Source: Eubacteriales bacterium (GTDB lineage: Bacteria; Bacillota; Clostridia; Oscillospirales; Oscillospiraceae). Taken from it: DNA of 53,378 bases. Below, piece by piece: positions 21,115-27,964 of this stretch. The stretch covers positions 2,576-55,953 of the forward strand of contig JAUNNH010000002.1 in assembly GCA_030531505.1 (NCBI GenBank), in the 5' to 3' direction. Under the pieces are notes generated by a model that worked only from the letters and a program-made list of their open reading frames with translations, searched no databases and was not told where the DNA came from. Position 1 is the stretch's first letter, and the number at the start of each line of letters is the position of its first letter. The position numbers and the translations under genes were made by a program.

Positions 21115-22032
21115 ATGAAAAAGATGATTTGCATGGCGCTTGCGCTTGTTATGCTCCTGGCGCTCGGCTGCACCGCTTTTGCCGCCGAGGAAAAGACCGA
21201 GGTGGACGCGATCAAGGAGGCCGGTGTGCTGGTCGTCGCGCTGTCTCCCGACTTTGCCCCCATGGAGTTCGTCGACTCCTCCAAGCAGGGCCAGGACCAG
21301 TACGTCGGCTTCGACGTGACCCTGGCGAAGTACATCGCCGAGTACCTCGGCGTGGAACTGGAGATCCAGGCCATGAGCTTTGACGCCTGCCAGACCGCCG
21401 TCGCGATGGACGCGGTGGACATGTCCATCTCCGGCTATTCCTGGAAGGAAGACCGTGCTGAGAACTTTGAGCTGAGCGATTACTACTACGCCGGCGACAA
21501 CGAGACCGAGCAGGTCCTGCTGCTGCGCGAGGAGGACTTCGAGAAGTTCACCAAGCCCGAGGACTTTGCCGGCGTCACGGTCGGTGCGCAGAACGCCTCC
21601 CTGCAGCAGACTCTGGTCGAGGAGCAGCTGCCCGACGCGAACCTGCAGGTCATCGGTGAGATCGGCGTCGGCGTGATGGAGCTGCAGAGCGGCAACATCG
21701 ACGCCCTGGCCGTGGCCGACGGCAACGCGGACGCGATCATGGCCAACAACGCGGGCCTGGTCAAGTGCTCCTGGGAGTTTGACGTCGCGGCCGAGTACGA
21801 GGCCAACGTCATCATGATGCACAAGGGCGACACGGCGCTGCTGGCCGTCGTGAACGAGGCCCTGGCCGAGGCGTATGAGAACGGCTACTACGGCCCCTGG
21901 TATGACGAGGCGAAGATCGCCGCCGGTCTGGAGACCGCGACCGAGGTGAGCATTGCCGACGAGGCCGAGGAAGTCGCCGAAGAGGCTGCCGAGGAAGCCG
22001 AGGAAGCCGCAGACGAGGCCGCCGCGGGCTGA
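21115..22032 (+). CDS. Amino-acid ABC transporter substrate-binding protein (SBP family 3)
   Basis: 305 residues. Signal peptide MKKMICMALALVMLLALGCT then AFA-AEE; cleavage by signal peptidase I after AFA or lipidation at the Cys are both possible. The mature part is a family 3 binding fold (ALSPDFAPMEF, YVGFDVTLAKYIAEYLG, SGYSWKEDR). A striking acidic tail of about 30 residues, almost only Glu and Ala, follows the last fold element (GLETATEVS). A hairpin at 22069-22098 before the permease gene is typical of raised binding-protein expression. First gene of the operon with permease, ATPase and M20 hydrolase. Confidence 0.92.
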   Translation: MKKMICMALALVMLLALGCTAFAAEEKTEVDAIKEAGVLVVALSPDFAPMEFVDSSKQGQDQYVGFDVTLAKYIAEYLGVELEIQAMSFDACQTAVAMDAVDMSISGYSWKEDRAENFELSDYYYAGDNETEQVLLLREEDFEKFTKPEDFAGVTVGAQNASLQQTLVEEQLPDANLQVIGEIGVGVMELQSGNIDALAVADGNADAIMANNAGLVKCSWEFDVAAEYEANVIMMHKGDTALLAVVNEALAEAYENGYYGPWYDEAKIAAGLETATEVSIADEAEEVAEEAAEEAEEAADEAAAG

Positions 22033-22068
22033 TCCCGCCGCCCGACGGCAGAGAGAAAAGCACATACT

Positions 22069-22098
22069 GTCGGGGCGCCCCGCGCGGAGCGCCCCGAC
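22069..22098 (+). terminator. Intercistronic hairpin after the binding-protein gene
   Basis: 10-bp perfect stem GTCGGGGCGC (22069-22078) with GCGCCCCGAC (22089-22098). No T-tract follows, so partial termination or 3'-end protection is more likely than full termination. Confidence 0.7.
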
Positions 22099-22118
22099 AT
22101 GCATGAAAAGAGGATACT

Positions 22119-22808
22119 ATGAATTTTGTGACCATCGGCCAGAACATCGTGAAGCTCACGATCAAATACTGGGACAAGTTCCTGATCACCGGCATGGGCT
22201 ACACCCTCTCGCTCGCGGCGATCACGGTGGGCGTCGGCGCCGTGCTGGGCTCGCTCATCGCGCTGCTGCGCATGTCGAAGTTCCCGCCCTTCCGCTGGAT
22301 CGCGGCCATCTACACCGAGATCATCCGCGGCACGCCCATGCTGCTGCAGCTCTATCTGTTCTATTTCGCACTGCCGCAGCTGATCCCCTTCCTGAACCGC
22401 AAGCAGTATCTCTGCGTCGCGATCGCGCTGGTGTGCAACAGCGCGGCCTACGTCTCGGAGATCATCCGCTCGGGCATCCAGGCGGTGGACATCGGCCAGA
22501 CCGAGGCGGCGCGCTCGCTGGGCCTGAGCGCGGGTCTCACCATGACGCAGATCATCCTGCCCCAGGCGATCAAGAACATCCTGCCCGCCCTCGGCAACGA
22601 GTTCATCATGATCATCAAGGACACCTCGCTGGCCTCCACCTTCTTCATCGGCGATCTGATGACCCAGGTCCTGCTCATCAAGGGCGCGACCTATCTGACG
22701 CTGGAGCCGCTCATCATGGTGGCGGTGGTGTATTTCGTTCTGACCTTTGTGCTCTCGAAGCTGCTGGGCTTCTTTGAAAGGAGGCTGCGTCGCGGTGACG
22801 TCCGATAA
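22119..22808 (+). CDS. Amino-acid ABC transporter permease (HisM/GlnP family)
   Basis: 229 residues with five or six membrane segments. The EAA coupling loop is seen as [20 protein letters not shown] (about residues 125-144), and the N-terminal helix carries [20 protein letters not shown], both typical of polar amino-acid permeases. As the only permease in the operon it presumably forms a homodimer. AAGAGG precedes the ATG. The downstream ATPase gene starts inside its last codons. Confidence 0.93.
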   Translation: MNFVTIGQNIVKLTIKYWDKFLITGMGYTLSLAAITVGVGAVLGSLIALLRMSKFPPFRWIAAIYTEIIRGTPMLLQLYLFYFALPQLIPFLNRKQYLCVAIALVCNSAAYVSEIIRSGIQAVDIGQTEAARSLGLSAGLTMTQIILPQAIKNILPALGNEFIMIIKDTSLASTFFIGDLMTQVLLIKGATYLTLEPLIMVAVVYFVLTFVLSKLLGFFERRLRRGDVR

Positions 22809-23556
22809 GCTGATCCAGGTCCATGACCTGAAAAAATACTACAACAACGGCGCCATCAAGGCGCTCGACGGCGTGAGCGTGGACGTGAACCGCGGCGACG
22901 TCATGGTCATCATCGGGCCCTCCGGCTCGGGCAAATCGACCTTCCTGCGCTCGCTGAACCTGCTCGAGGTGCCGACCGCCGGCGAGATTATCTTCGAAGG
23001 GGTGGACATCACCAAGAAGCGAGGCCCCGACGGCAAGAAGCTCGATATCGACAAGCACCGCCAGAAGATGGGCATGGTGTTTCAGCACTTCAACCTCTTC
23101 CCGCACAAGACCATCCTGCAGAACATGACCCTGGCCCCGATGAAGGTCAAGGGCGTCGGGCAGGCCGAGGCCGAGCAGAAGGCGCTGGAGCTGCTGGGCC
23201 GCGTCGGTCTCGCCGACCGCGCGGGGGCCTATCCGATCCAGCTCTCCGGCGGCCAGAAGCAGCGCGTCGCGATCGTGCGCGCCCTCGCCATGGAGCCGGA
23301 CGTGATGCTCTTCGACGAGCCGACCTCCGCGCTCGACCCCGAGATGGTGGGCGAGGTGCTGGATGTTATGAAGCGCCTGGCCAAGCAGGGGATGACGATG
23401 GTGGTCGTCACGCACGAGATGGGCTTCGCCCGCGAGGTGGGCAACCGCGTCATCTTCATGGACGAGGGGAAGATCCTCGAGGAGAACAGCCCGGCCGAGC
23501 TCTTTGCTCATCCGCAGAACCCGCGCCTGCAGGACTTCCTGTCGAAGGTGCTGTAA
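22795..23556 (+). CDS. Amino-acid ABC transporter ATP-binding protein (GlnQ family)
   Basis: 253 residues. Walker [11 protein letters not shown]-loop [11 protein letters not shown], signature LSGGQKQR, Walker B VMLFDEP and H-loop VVTHEM are all intact. I start at GTG 22795 ([16 protein letters not shown]), which has AAAGGAGG about 10 bases upstream and overlaps the permease by 14 bases; an upstream in-frame ATG (22747) lies within the permease gene without a ribosome site. A short insertion after the first strands ([18 protein letters not shown]) is common in this branch. Confidence 0.93.
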   Translation: MTSDKLIQVHDLKKYYNNGAIKALDGVSVDVNRGDVMVIIGPSGSGKSTFLRSLNLLEVPTAGEIIFEGVDITKKRGPDGKKLDIDKHRQKMGMVFQHFNLFPHKTILQNMTLAPMKVKGVGQAEAEQKALELLGRVGLADRAGAYPIQLSGGQKQRVAIVRALAMEPDVMLFDEPTSALDPEMVGEVLDVMKRLAKQGMTMVVVTHEMGFAREVGNRVIFMDEGKILEENSPAELFAHPQNPRLQDFLSKVL

Positions 23557-23585
23557 ATACGGGGAGGGAAGCACCCTCCCCGTAT
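23557..23585 (+). terminator. Intercistronic hairpin before the M20 hydrolase gene
   Basis: 12-bp perfect stem ATACGGGGAGGG (23557-23568), loop AAGCA, arm 23574-23585, starting one base after the ATPase stop. No T-tract; the hydrolase is likely reached by read-through. Confidence 0.65.
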
Positions 23586-23606
23586 GCCGTATAGGAGGGA
23601 AAAGCG

Positions 23607-25052
23607 ATGTTTGAAAACAAGGAAAAGCAGGCGGCCGCGGCCTGGGTGGACGCGCACGCCGCCTATTTCGAGGCTGTCGCCGATCAGATCTGGGAGCAGC
23701 CGGAGCTGAGCCTGAAGGAGCATCACGCCGCCGCGCTCTACTGCGCGAAGCTGCGCGAGCTGGGCTTCACCGTAACCGAGAAGCTCGGCGGCATCGACAC
23801 CGCCTTCTGCGGCTCCTTCGGCAGCGGGAAGCCCGTCATCGGCATCCTGGGCGAGTTCGACGCGCTGGGCGGCCTGAGCCAGAAGGCCGGCGCCGCCGCG
23901 CCAGACCCGGTGACGCCGGGCGGCGCGGGCCACGGCTGCGGCCACAACCTGCTGGGCGCGGGCTCGCTCGCGGCGGCCGCGGCGGTGAAGGACTATCTCG
24001 AGCAGTCCGGCGCGAGCGGCACCGTCATCTACTTCGGCTGCCCCGGCGAGGAGGGCGGCGCGGGCAAGGCCTTCCTGGCGCGCGAGGGGCTCTGGAAACA
24101 GCTCGACGCGGCGCTCTGCTGGCACCCGAGCGACGTCAACCAGACCATGACCGGCACGAACAATTCCAGCATCCAGGTGCTCTACAAGTTCTCCGGCGTC
24201 CCCGCCCACGCGGCGGGCGACCCCTTCAACGGCCGCAGCGCCCTCGACGCGGTGGAGCTCATGGATGTCGGCGCGCAGTATCTGCGCGAGCACATGACGC
24301 CCGATTGCCGCATCCACTACGCCATCCTCGACACGGGCGGCGTTTCGCCGAACGTCGTGCAGGCGAAGGCGAGCGTGCTCTACATGGTGCGCTCGAAAAA
24401 GGTGGCGAACGCCGTGAAGCTCCTCAAACGCGTGGACGATCTCGCGAAGGGCGCAGCCATCATGACCGGGACGAGCTTCGAGCGCGTCTTCGTCGACGGC
24501 ACGGCCGAGCTCCTGCCGAACTTCGCCATCGAGAAGGCGATCTATGAAAATCTCTGCGCCGTCGGCGTCCCGGCCTATTCCGAGGAGGACTGGGCGCTCG
24601 CCGAGGCGCTGAAGGCGAGCTATCCCGGCCGCGGCCTCGAGGGCGTGAACGGCGTGCACAGCGATCCGGCGCTCGCGAAAGCGGTGAAGGAGCTCTCCCA
24701 TAACGGTGAGAAGGCCATCAACGATTTCATCCCGCCGCTCTACTCGGGCCTCGATCACAGCCCCGGCAGCACCGACGTGGGCGACGTGAGCTGGCTGACC
24801 CCGACCTCGCAGCTCGAAGCGGTCTGCTGGCCCGCGGGCGTGCCGGGTCACTCCTGGCAGATCGTGGCCTGCGGCAAGAGCGGTCTTGCCCACAAGGGCA
24901 TGCTGCTCGCGGGCAAGGTCCTCGCCGCGACAGCGATCGACCTGCTGCGCGACACGGCGCTGCTCGAGGCGGCGAAGGCGGAGTTTGCCGAGCGCGCGGC
25001 GGAGGGCTATGTCTGCCCCATCGAGCCGGACGCGGTCCCCATCGCGACGTAA
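23607..25052 (+). CDS. M20-family amidohydrolase, AbgB-like
   Basis: 481 residues. Metal-dependent amidohydrolase of the M20 family, closest in layout to AbgB (p-aminobenzoyl-glutamate hydrolase subunit B). Visible marks: GILGEFDALGGLSQ (D-A-L-x-G type, about residues 78-91), the metal site GGAGHGCGHNLLG (about 107-119), FGCPGEEGGAGK and the dimerisation domain (VPAHAAGDPFNGRSALDAVE). It probably removes an acyl or aryl-amide group from an amino acid. Its place behind an amino-acid importer suggests that the imported ligand is a conjugate (N-acyl-amino acid or folate breakdown product) cleaved in the cytoplasm. AGGAGG precedes the ATG. Confidence 0.88.
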   Translation: MFENKEKQAAAAWVDAHAAYFEAVADQIWEQPELSLKEHHAAALYCAKLRELGFTVTEKLGGIDTAFCGSFGSGKPVIGILGEFDALGGLSQKAGAAAPDPVTPGGAGHGCGHNLLGAGSLAAAAAVKDYLEQSGASGTVIYFGCPGEEGGAGKAFLAREGLWKQLDAALCWHPSDVNQTMTGTNNSSIQVLYKFSGVPAHAAGDPFNGRSALDAVELMDVGAQYLREHMTPDCRIHYAILDTGGVSPNVVQAKASVLYMVRSKKVANAVKLLKRVDDLAKGAAIMTGTSFERVFVDGTAELLPNFAIEKAIYENLCAVGVPAYSEEDWALAEALKASYPGRGLEGVNGVHSDPALAKAVKELSHNGEKAINDFIPPLYSGLDHSPGSTDVGDVSWLTPTSQLEAVCWPAGVPGHSWQIVACGKSGLAHKGMLLAGKVLAATAIDLLRDTALLEAAKAEFAERAAEGYVCPIEPDAVPIAT

Positions 25053-25104
25053 GAGAGCGGACAGCATAGATGTAATAGAGCGCACAGCATATAGGAATGC
25101 AAAG

Positions 25105-25133
25105 CCGGGAGGGCTACAGCCCCTCCCGGTTTT
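25105..25133 (+). terminator. Terminator of the amino-acid ABC/M20 operon
   Basis: 9-bp stem CCGGGAGGG (25105-25113) with CCCTCCCGG (25121-25129) followed by TTTTCG. Two imperfect 23-bp direct repeats (GAGCGGACAGCATA-like, 25055-25099) lie between the stop codon and this hairpin. Confidence 0.8.
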
Positions 25134-25195
25134 CGTGTCCCTTGCCTGTCCGCCGTGACGGACCTGCGCCCCGTTCCTGTCATGGCGAGCCGGTC

Positions 25196-25242
25196 CCTGT
25201 CATTGCGAACCAGTGACCGTGTCACTGGTTCGCAATGACAGG
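25196..25242. repeat. Perfect 22-bp palindrome (TGTCATTGCGAACCAGTG type)
   Basis: Arms 25196-25217 and 25221-25242 are fully complementary with a 3-base loop. Core wording CCTGTCATTGCGAACCAGTG. A degenerate extra left arm (TTCCTGTCATGGCGAGCC) precedes it at 25175-25192, and a second, decayed copy is at 26832-26870. The palindrome stands alone in the 429-bp gap 25053-25481. Confidence 0.8.
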
Positions 25243-25307
25243 AAGCAGCAGATGCGCGGCCCCGTCCCGGCGAACAGGTCAAACGGAAGGCCCGCCGGTC
25301 AACAGAA

Positions 25308-25337
25308 TTAGCACTCAAAAATAATGAGTGCTAATAT
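25308..25337 (+). promoter_or_regulatory. CIRCE operator (HrcA) with overlapping candidate promoter
   Basis: TTAGCACTC (25308-25316), 9-base spacer, GAGTGCTAA (25326-25334): an exact match to the CIRCE consensus bound by the heat-shock repressor HrcA. A candidate promoter is built from the operator itself: -35 TTAGCA (25308-25313), 18-bp spacer, -10 TAATAT (25332-25337). The hsp20 start is 144 bp further on, which implies a leader of about 135 nt. Confidence 0.93.
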
Positions 25338-25481
25338 TCACAGTTTGTTCATAATATATGCCATATTTCGTAACATTTGTATTGTATTTTATATACACGA
25401 TGAAACGAAAGAAATGAACGCTTCATCAAGAATGAAAATGTAATGAAATGTAATGTAATGAATTAATGGGAGGTATATATT
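25338..25481 (+). promoter_or_regulatory. AT-rich hsp20 leader
   Basis: The leader is far richer in A/T than its surroundings and holds a run of TAATG-like units (25436-25460). TATATAC (25390-25396) is complementary to GTATATA (25473-25479), which overlaps the last G of the GGGAGG ribosome site (25468-25473). Pairing could hide the site at low temperature; this is a guess without folding. Confidence 0.35.
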
Positions 25482-25919
25482 ATGTTCGAACTGATTCCTT
25501 TTGATCGTCGCAATCACCGTGTTTCCGTGTACGATCCTTTCCGCGCCTTCGATGAGATGGAGCGCGCGTTCTTCGGCAGCCAGCAGCCCGCGGTGCTCTC
25601 CTTCCGCACCGACGTGACCGACACCGGCGACAGCTACAAGCTGGAGGCGGAGCTGCCCGGCTTCAAGAAGGACGACATCAAGATCGATATCGAGAACGAC
25701 TGCCTGACCATCAGCGCCGAGCGCCATGAGAACAAGGACGAGCAGAAGCCCAACTTTGTCAAGCGCGAGCGCATGTACGGCTCCTACAGCCGCAGCTTCG
25801 ACGTCTCCGGCATCGACGTCGACCGCATCAGCGCCGCCTACACCGACGGCGTCCTGACCCTGGAGCTGCCCAAGAAGGTCGAGACCGCACCGGCCAGCCG
25901 CCGCCTCGAGATCCAGTAA
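25482..25919 (+). CDS. Small heat-shock protein, Hsp20/alpha-crystallin family
   Basis: 145 residues. Holdase chaperone that binds unfolding proteins. The alpha-crystallin domain spans about residues 38-130 (FRTDVTDTGDSYKLEAELPG, the C-terminal YTDGVLTLELPKK); the C-terminal I-x-I/V-like tail is only weakly seen (RRLEIQ). The N-terminal VYDPFRAFDEMERAFFG is typical of clostridial Hsp18/Hsp20. ATG 25482 has GGGAGG at 8 bases. Control by HrcA through the CIRCE is expected. Monocistronic, with a terminator at 25934. Confidence 0.95.
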   Translation: MFELIPFDRRNHRVSVYDPFRAFDEMERAFFGSQQPAVLSFRTDVTDTGDSYKLEAELPGFKKDDIKIDIENDCLTISAERHENKDEQKPNFVKRERMYGSYSRSFDVSGIDVDRISAAYTDGVLTLELPKKVETAPASRRLEIQ

Positions 25920-25933
25920 AACAAGCTCATACG

Positions 25934-25963
25934 AAAACCGGGCTCCGAAAGGAGCCCGGTTTT
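25934..25963 (+). terminator. hsp20 terminator
   Basis: 13-bp stem AAAACCGGGCTCC (25934-25946), loop GAAA, arm 25951-25963 ending in TTTT. Confidence 0.9.
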
Positions 25964-25966
25964 CTC

Positions 25967-25995
25967 TTGTTTTCGACCGCTTCCTGCTCTATAAT
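25967..25995 (+). promoter_or_regulatory. tatD promoter
   Basis: -35 TTGTTT (25967-25972), 17-bp spacer, -10 TATAAT (25990-25995), just after the hsp20 terminator. Confidence 0.7.
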
Positions 25996-26031
25996 ACGGA
26001 CAGAAAACAGGAAAAACAGGGGAGGACCGCC

Positions 26032-26793
26032 ATGTATTTCGACACCCACGCCCATTACGACGACCGCGCCTTCGACGCCGATCGCGATACACTGCTCGAG
26101 GCGGTGCACGCCGCCGGGGTGGAGCGGATCGTGGACCCGGGCTGCACCCGCGCGAGCAGCCGCGCGGCCCTGGCTCTGGCCGAGCGCTTCCCCTTCGTCT
26201 ACGCCGCGGTGGGCATCCACCCCGAGGAGCTGGATGACAGCACGCCCGAAGCCCTCGAGGAGATCGCGGCCCTGGCCGAGCACCCGAAGTGCGCCGCCAT
26301 CGGGGAGATCGGCCTCGACTACTACTGGGACGCGGAGCACAAAGAGGCGCAGAAGCTGCTCTTCCGGCAGCAGATCGCCCTCGCGCTCGAGCTCGATAAG
26401 CCCGTCATCGTCCACGACCGCGAGGCCCACGGCGACAGCCTTGCGATCGTGCGGGACTATCCGGGGCTGCGCGGGGTGTTCCACTGCTTTTCCGGCAGCG
26501 CGGAGATGGCACAGGAGCTGCTCCGGCGCGGCTGGTATCTCGGCTTCGACGGCCCCGTGACCTACAAGAACGCGCGCAAAACGCTCGAGGTGCTGGACAT
26601 CTGTCCGCTCGAGCGCATCCTGATCGAGACCGACAGCCCCTATCTCTCGCCGGTGCCGAACCGCGGCAAGCGCAATGACTCCCGGAACCTCCGCTATATC
26701 GCCGCCGCGATCGCCGAGCGCAAGGGAATCACGCCGGAGGAGCTCGCCGCCGTCACGCTCGAAAACGGCAGACGCCTCTTCGCCATCGAATAA
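26032..26793 (+). CDS. tatD: TatD-family metal-dependent hydrolase (DNase-like)
   Basis: 253 residues, TIM-barrel amidohydrolase. Metal ligands and signatures: DTHAHYDD at the N-terminus, GIHPEE, GEIGLDYY, VIVHDREAHGD, FHCFSG and the C-terminal ETDSPYLSP. TatD proteins have magnesium-dependent 3'-5' exonuclease activity and are thought to act in DNA or RNA repair and turnover. GGGGAGG precedes the ATG. Monocistronic between its own promoter and the split terminator at 26810-26891, converging on cdsA. Confidence 0.93.
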   Translation: MYFDTHAHYDDRAFDADRDTLLEAVHAAGVERIVDPGCTRASSRAALALAERFPFVYAAVGIHPEELDDSTPEALEEIAALAEHPKCAAIGEIGLDYYWDAEHKEAQKLLFRQQIALALELDKPVIVHDREAHGDSLAIVRDYPGLRGVFHCFSGSAEMAQELLRRGWYLGFDGPVTYKNARKTLEVLDICPLERILIETDSPYLSPVPNRGKRNDSRNLRYIAAAIAERKGITPEELAAVTLENGRRLFAIE

Positions 26794-26809
26794 AAACCGC
26801 ATAAAAAGA

Positions 26810-26891
26810 GACCCGCCGCGGGCAGCCAAACGGATTGCCACACCAGTGTGCGCACTGGTTCGCAATGACAGATGGCCGCCCGCGGCGGGTC
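26810..26891. terminator. Bidirectional terminator split by a palindromic repeat
   Basis: Arms GACCCGCCGCGGGC (26810-26823) and GCCCGCGGCGGGTC (26878-26891) are a perfect 14-bp stem, with an A-run before and CTGTTT after. The loop is not short: it holds 54 bases containing a decayed copy of the palindrome seen at 25196-25242 (ACCAGTG..CACTGGTTCGCAATGACAG, 26842-26871). Confidence 0.75.
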
Positions 26892-26907
26892 CTGTTTACA
26901 GCTGCGT

Positions 26908-27702
26908 TCAGGTCACGCCCGCCACATAGAGGCAGACGAAAGCGGCGGGGATGGAGAAGAGCAGGCTGTCCACCCGGTCGAAGACGCCGCCGTGGCCGGG
27001 GATCAGGTCGCTGAAGTCCTTGATGCCGATCATGCGCTTGATGAGCGACTCGGCGAGGTCGCCGATCTGCCCGAGCGAAGAGGCGATGAGCGCCGTGACC
27101 ATGCCGAGCGGGACGCTCACGCCCCGCATGAAGGGCAGCAGCGCGAGCAGCGCGCCGGCGGGGATCGAGGCGAGCGCACCGCAGACGGCGCCCTCCACGG
27201 TCTTCTTGGGCGAGACGAGCGGGGCGAGCTTGTGCTTGCCGAAAGCGCTGCCGCCGAAGAGGGCGGCGCTGTCGCAGACCCAGGCGGACACACAGCCGAG
27301 CGCGAAGGTCTGCAGCCAGATGCCGTTGACCGAGATCATCAGCAAAACGGCGAAGAGGAAGGCGGGGTAGCCGAGCCCGGCCACGGTGTCGAGCGCGCCG
27401 TTGCCGGAGACCTTCCGGCGCAGGATGCCGGAGAACATGGCGAGATAGACCGCAAGCAGGAAGCTCACCAGATAGGCCATGGGCCGCGCCTTCATCAGCG
27501 CGAGCACCGCCTGCGAGGCCACGTAGACGTACATGACCCAGGCGCTGCAGTAGACCTGCATGCCCTCAAGCTGACGACTCAGCTCGTAGCAGGCGAGGAT
27601 ACCGAGCGCGGCGAGGAAGAGCACGCGGCTCACGGTGGACAGCAGCACGCAGGCGAAGGTGATGGCGAGCATGATCCCGGCGGAGACGAAACGTTTTTTC
27701 AA
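26908..27702 (-). CDS. cdsA: Phosphatidate cytidylyltransferase (CDP-diglyceride synthase)
   Basis: 264 residues, about seven or eight membrane helices. It makes CDP-diacylglycerol from phosphatidate and CTP, the branch point for phospholipids. The family signature is complete near the C-terminus: SLIKRMIGIKDFSDLIPGHG then GVFDRVDS. I prefer a TTG start at 27702 (MKKRFVSAGIMLAITF), preceded by AAAGAGGG at 7 bases; an in-frame ATG further up (MDSRSP) directly abuts a TATAAT box and is probably untranscribed. In many Firmicutes cdsA is next to uppS and dxr; here neither neighbour is present. Confidence 0.88.
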   Translation of the reverse strand: MKKRFVSAGIMLAITFACVLLSTVSRVLFLAALGILACYELSRQLEGMQVYCSAWVMYVYVASQAVLALMKARPMAYLVSFLLAVYLAMFSGILRRKVSGNGALDTVAGLGYPAFLFAVLLMISVNGIWLQTFALGCVSAWVCDSAALFGGSAFGKHKLAPLVSPKKTVEGAVCGALASIPAGALLALLPFMRGVSVPLGMVTALIASSLGQIGDLAESLIKRMIGIKDFSDLIPGHGGVFDRVDSLLFSIPAAFVCLYVAGVT

Positions 27703-27891
27703 ATAGCAGCCCTCTTTCTGTATGCGTGGGGATCGGGAATCCATATTATAATCAAAATACCATATTTTTCTGCGGGCCTCAATATGCAAAAAAGGGAACA
27801 TGAGCAAAATTCAAAGATTCTTCACGAAACGCCCGCACGGCCACAGTATGTAGCGGTTGAAAGCGGCGTACAAAAAACCGGGATATACATA

Positions 27892-27920
27892 TTGTGCACT
27901 GGAAAAAGCTGTGCTATAAT
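27892..27920 (+). promoter_or_regulatory. Promoter of the HerA-like gene
   Basis: -35 TTGTGC (27892-27897), 17-bp spacer, -10 TATAAT (27915-27920). On the other strand a TATAAT at 27750-27745 may belong to cdsA. Confidence 0.65.
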
Positions 27921-27964
27921 CATTTAAAAGCATAAAACAAAAAACATTCAGGGGGGTCCAATCC

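Noticed and set aside
25436-25460. A tandem-repeat locus (TAATG units) as a phase-variable switch of hsp20
   Set aside because: Only a few imperfect units, upstream of the ribosome site; not a length-variable tract of the kind known for phase variation.
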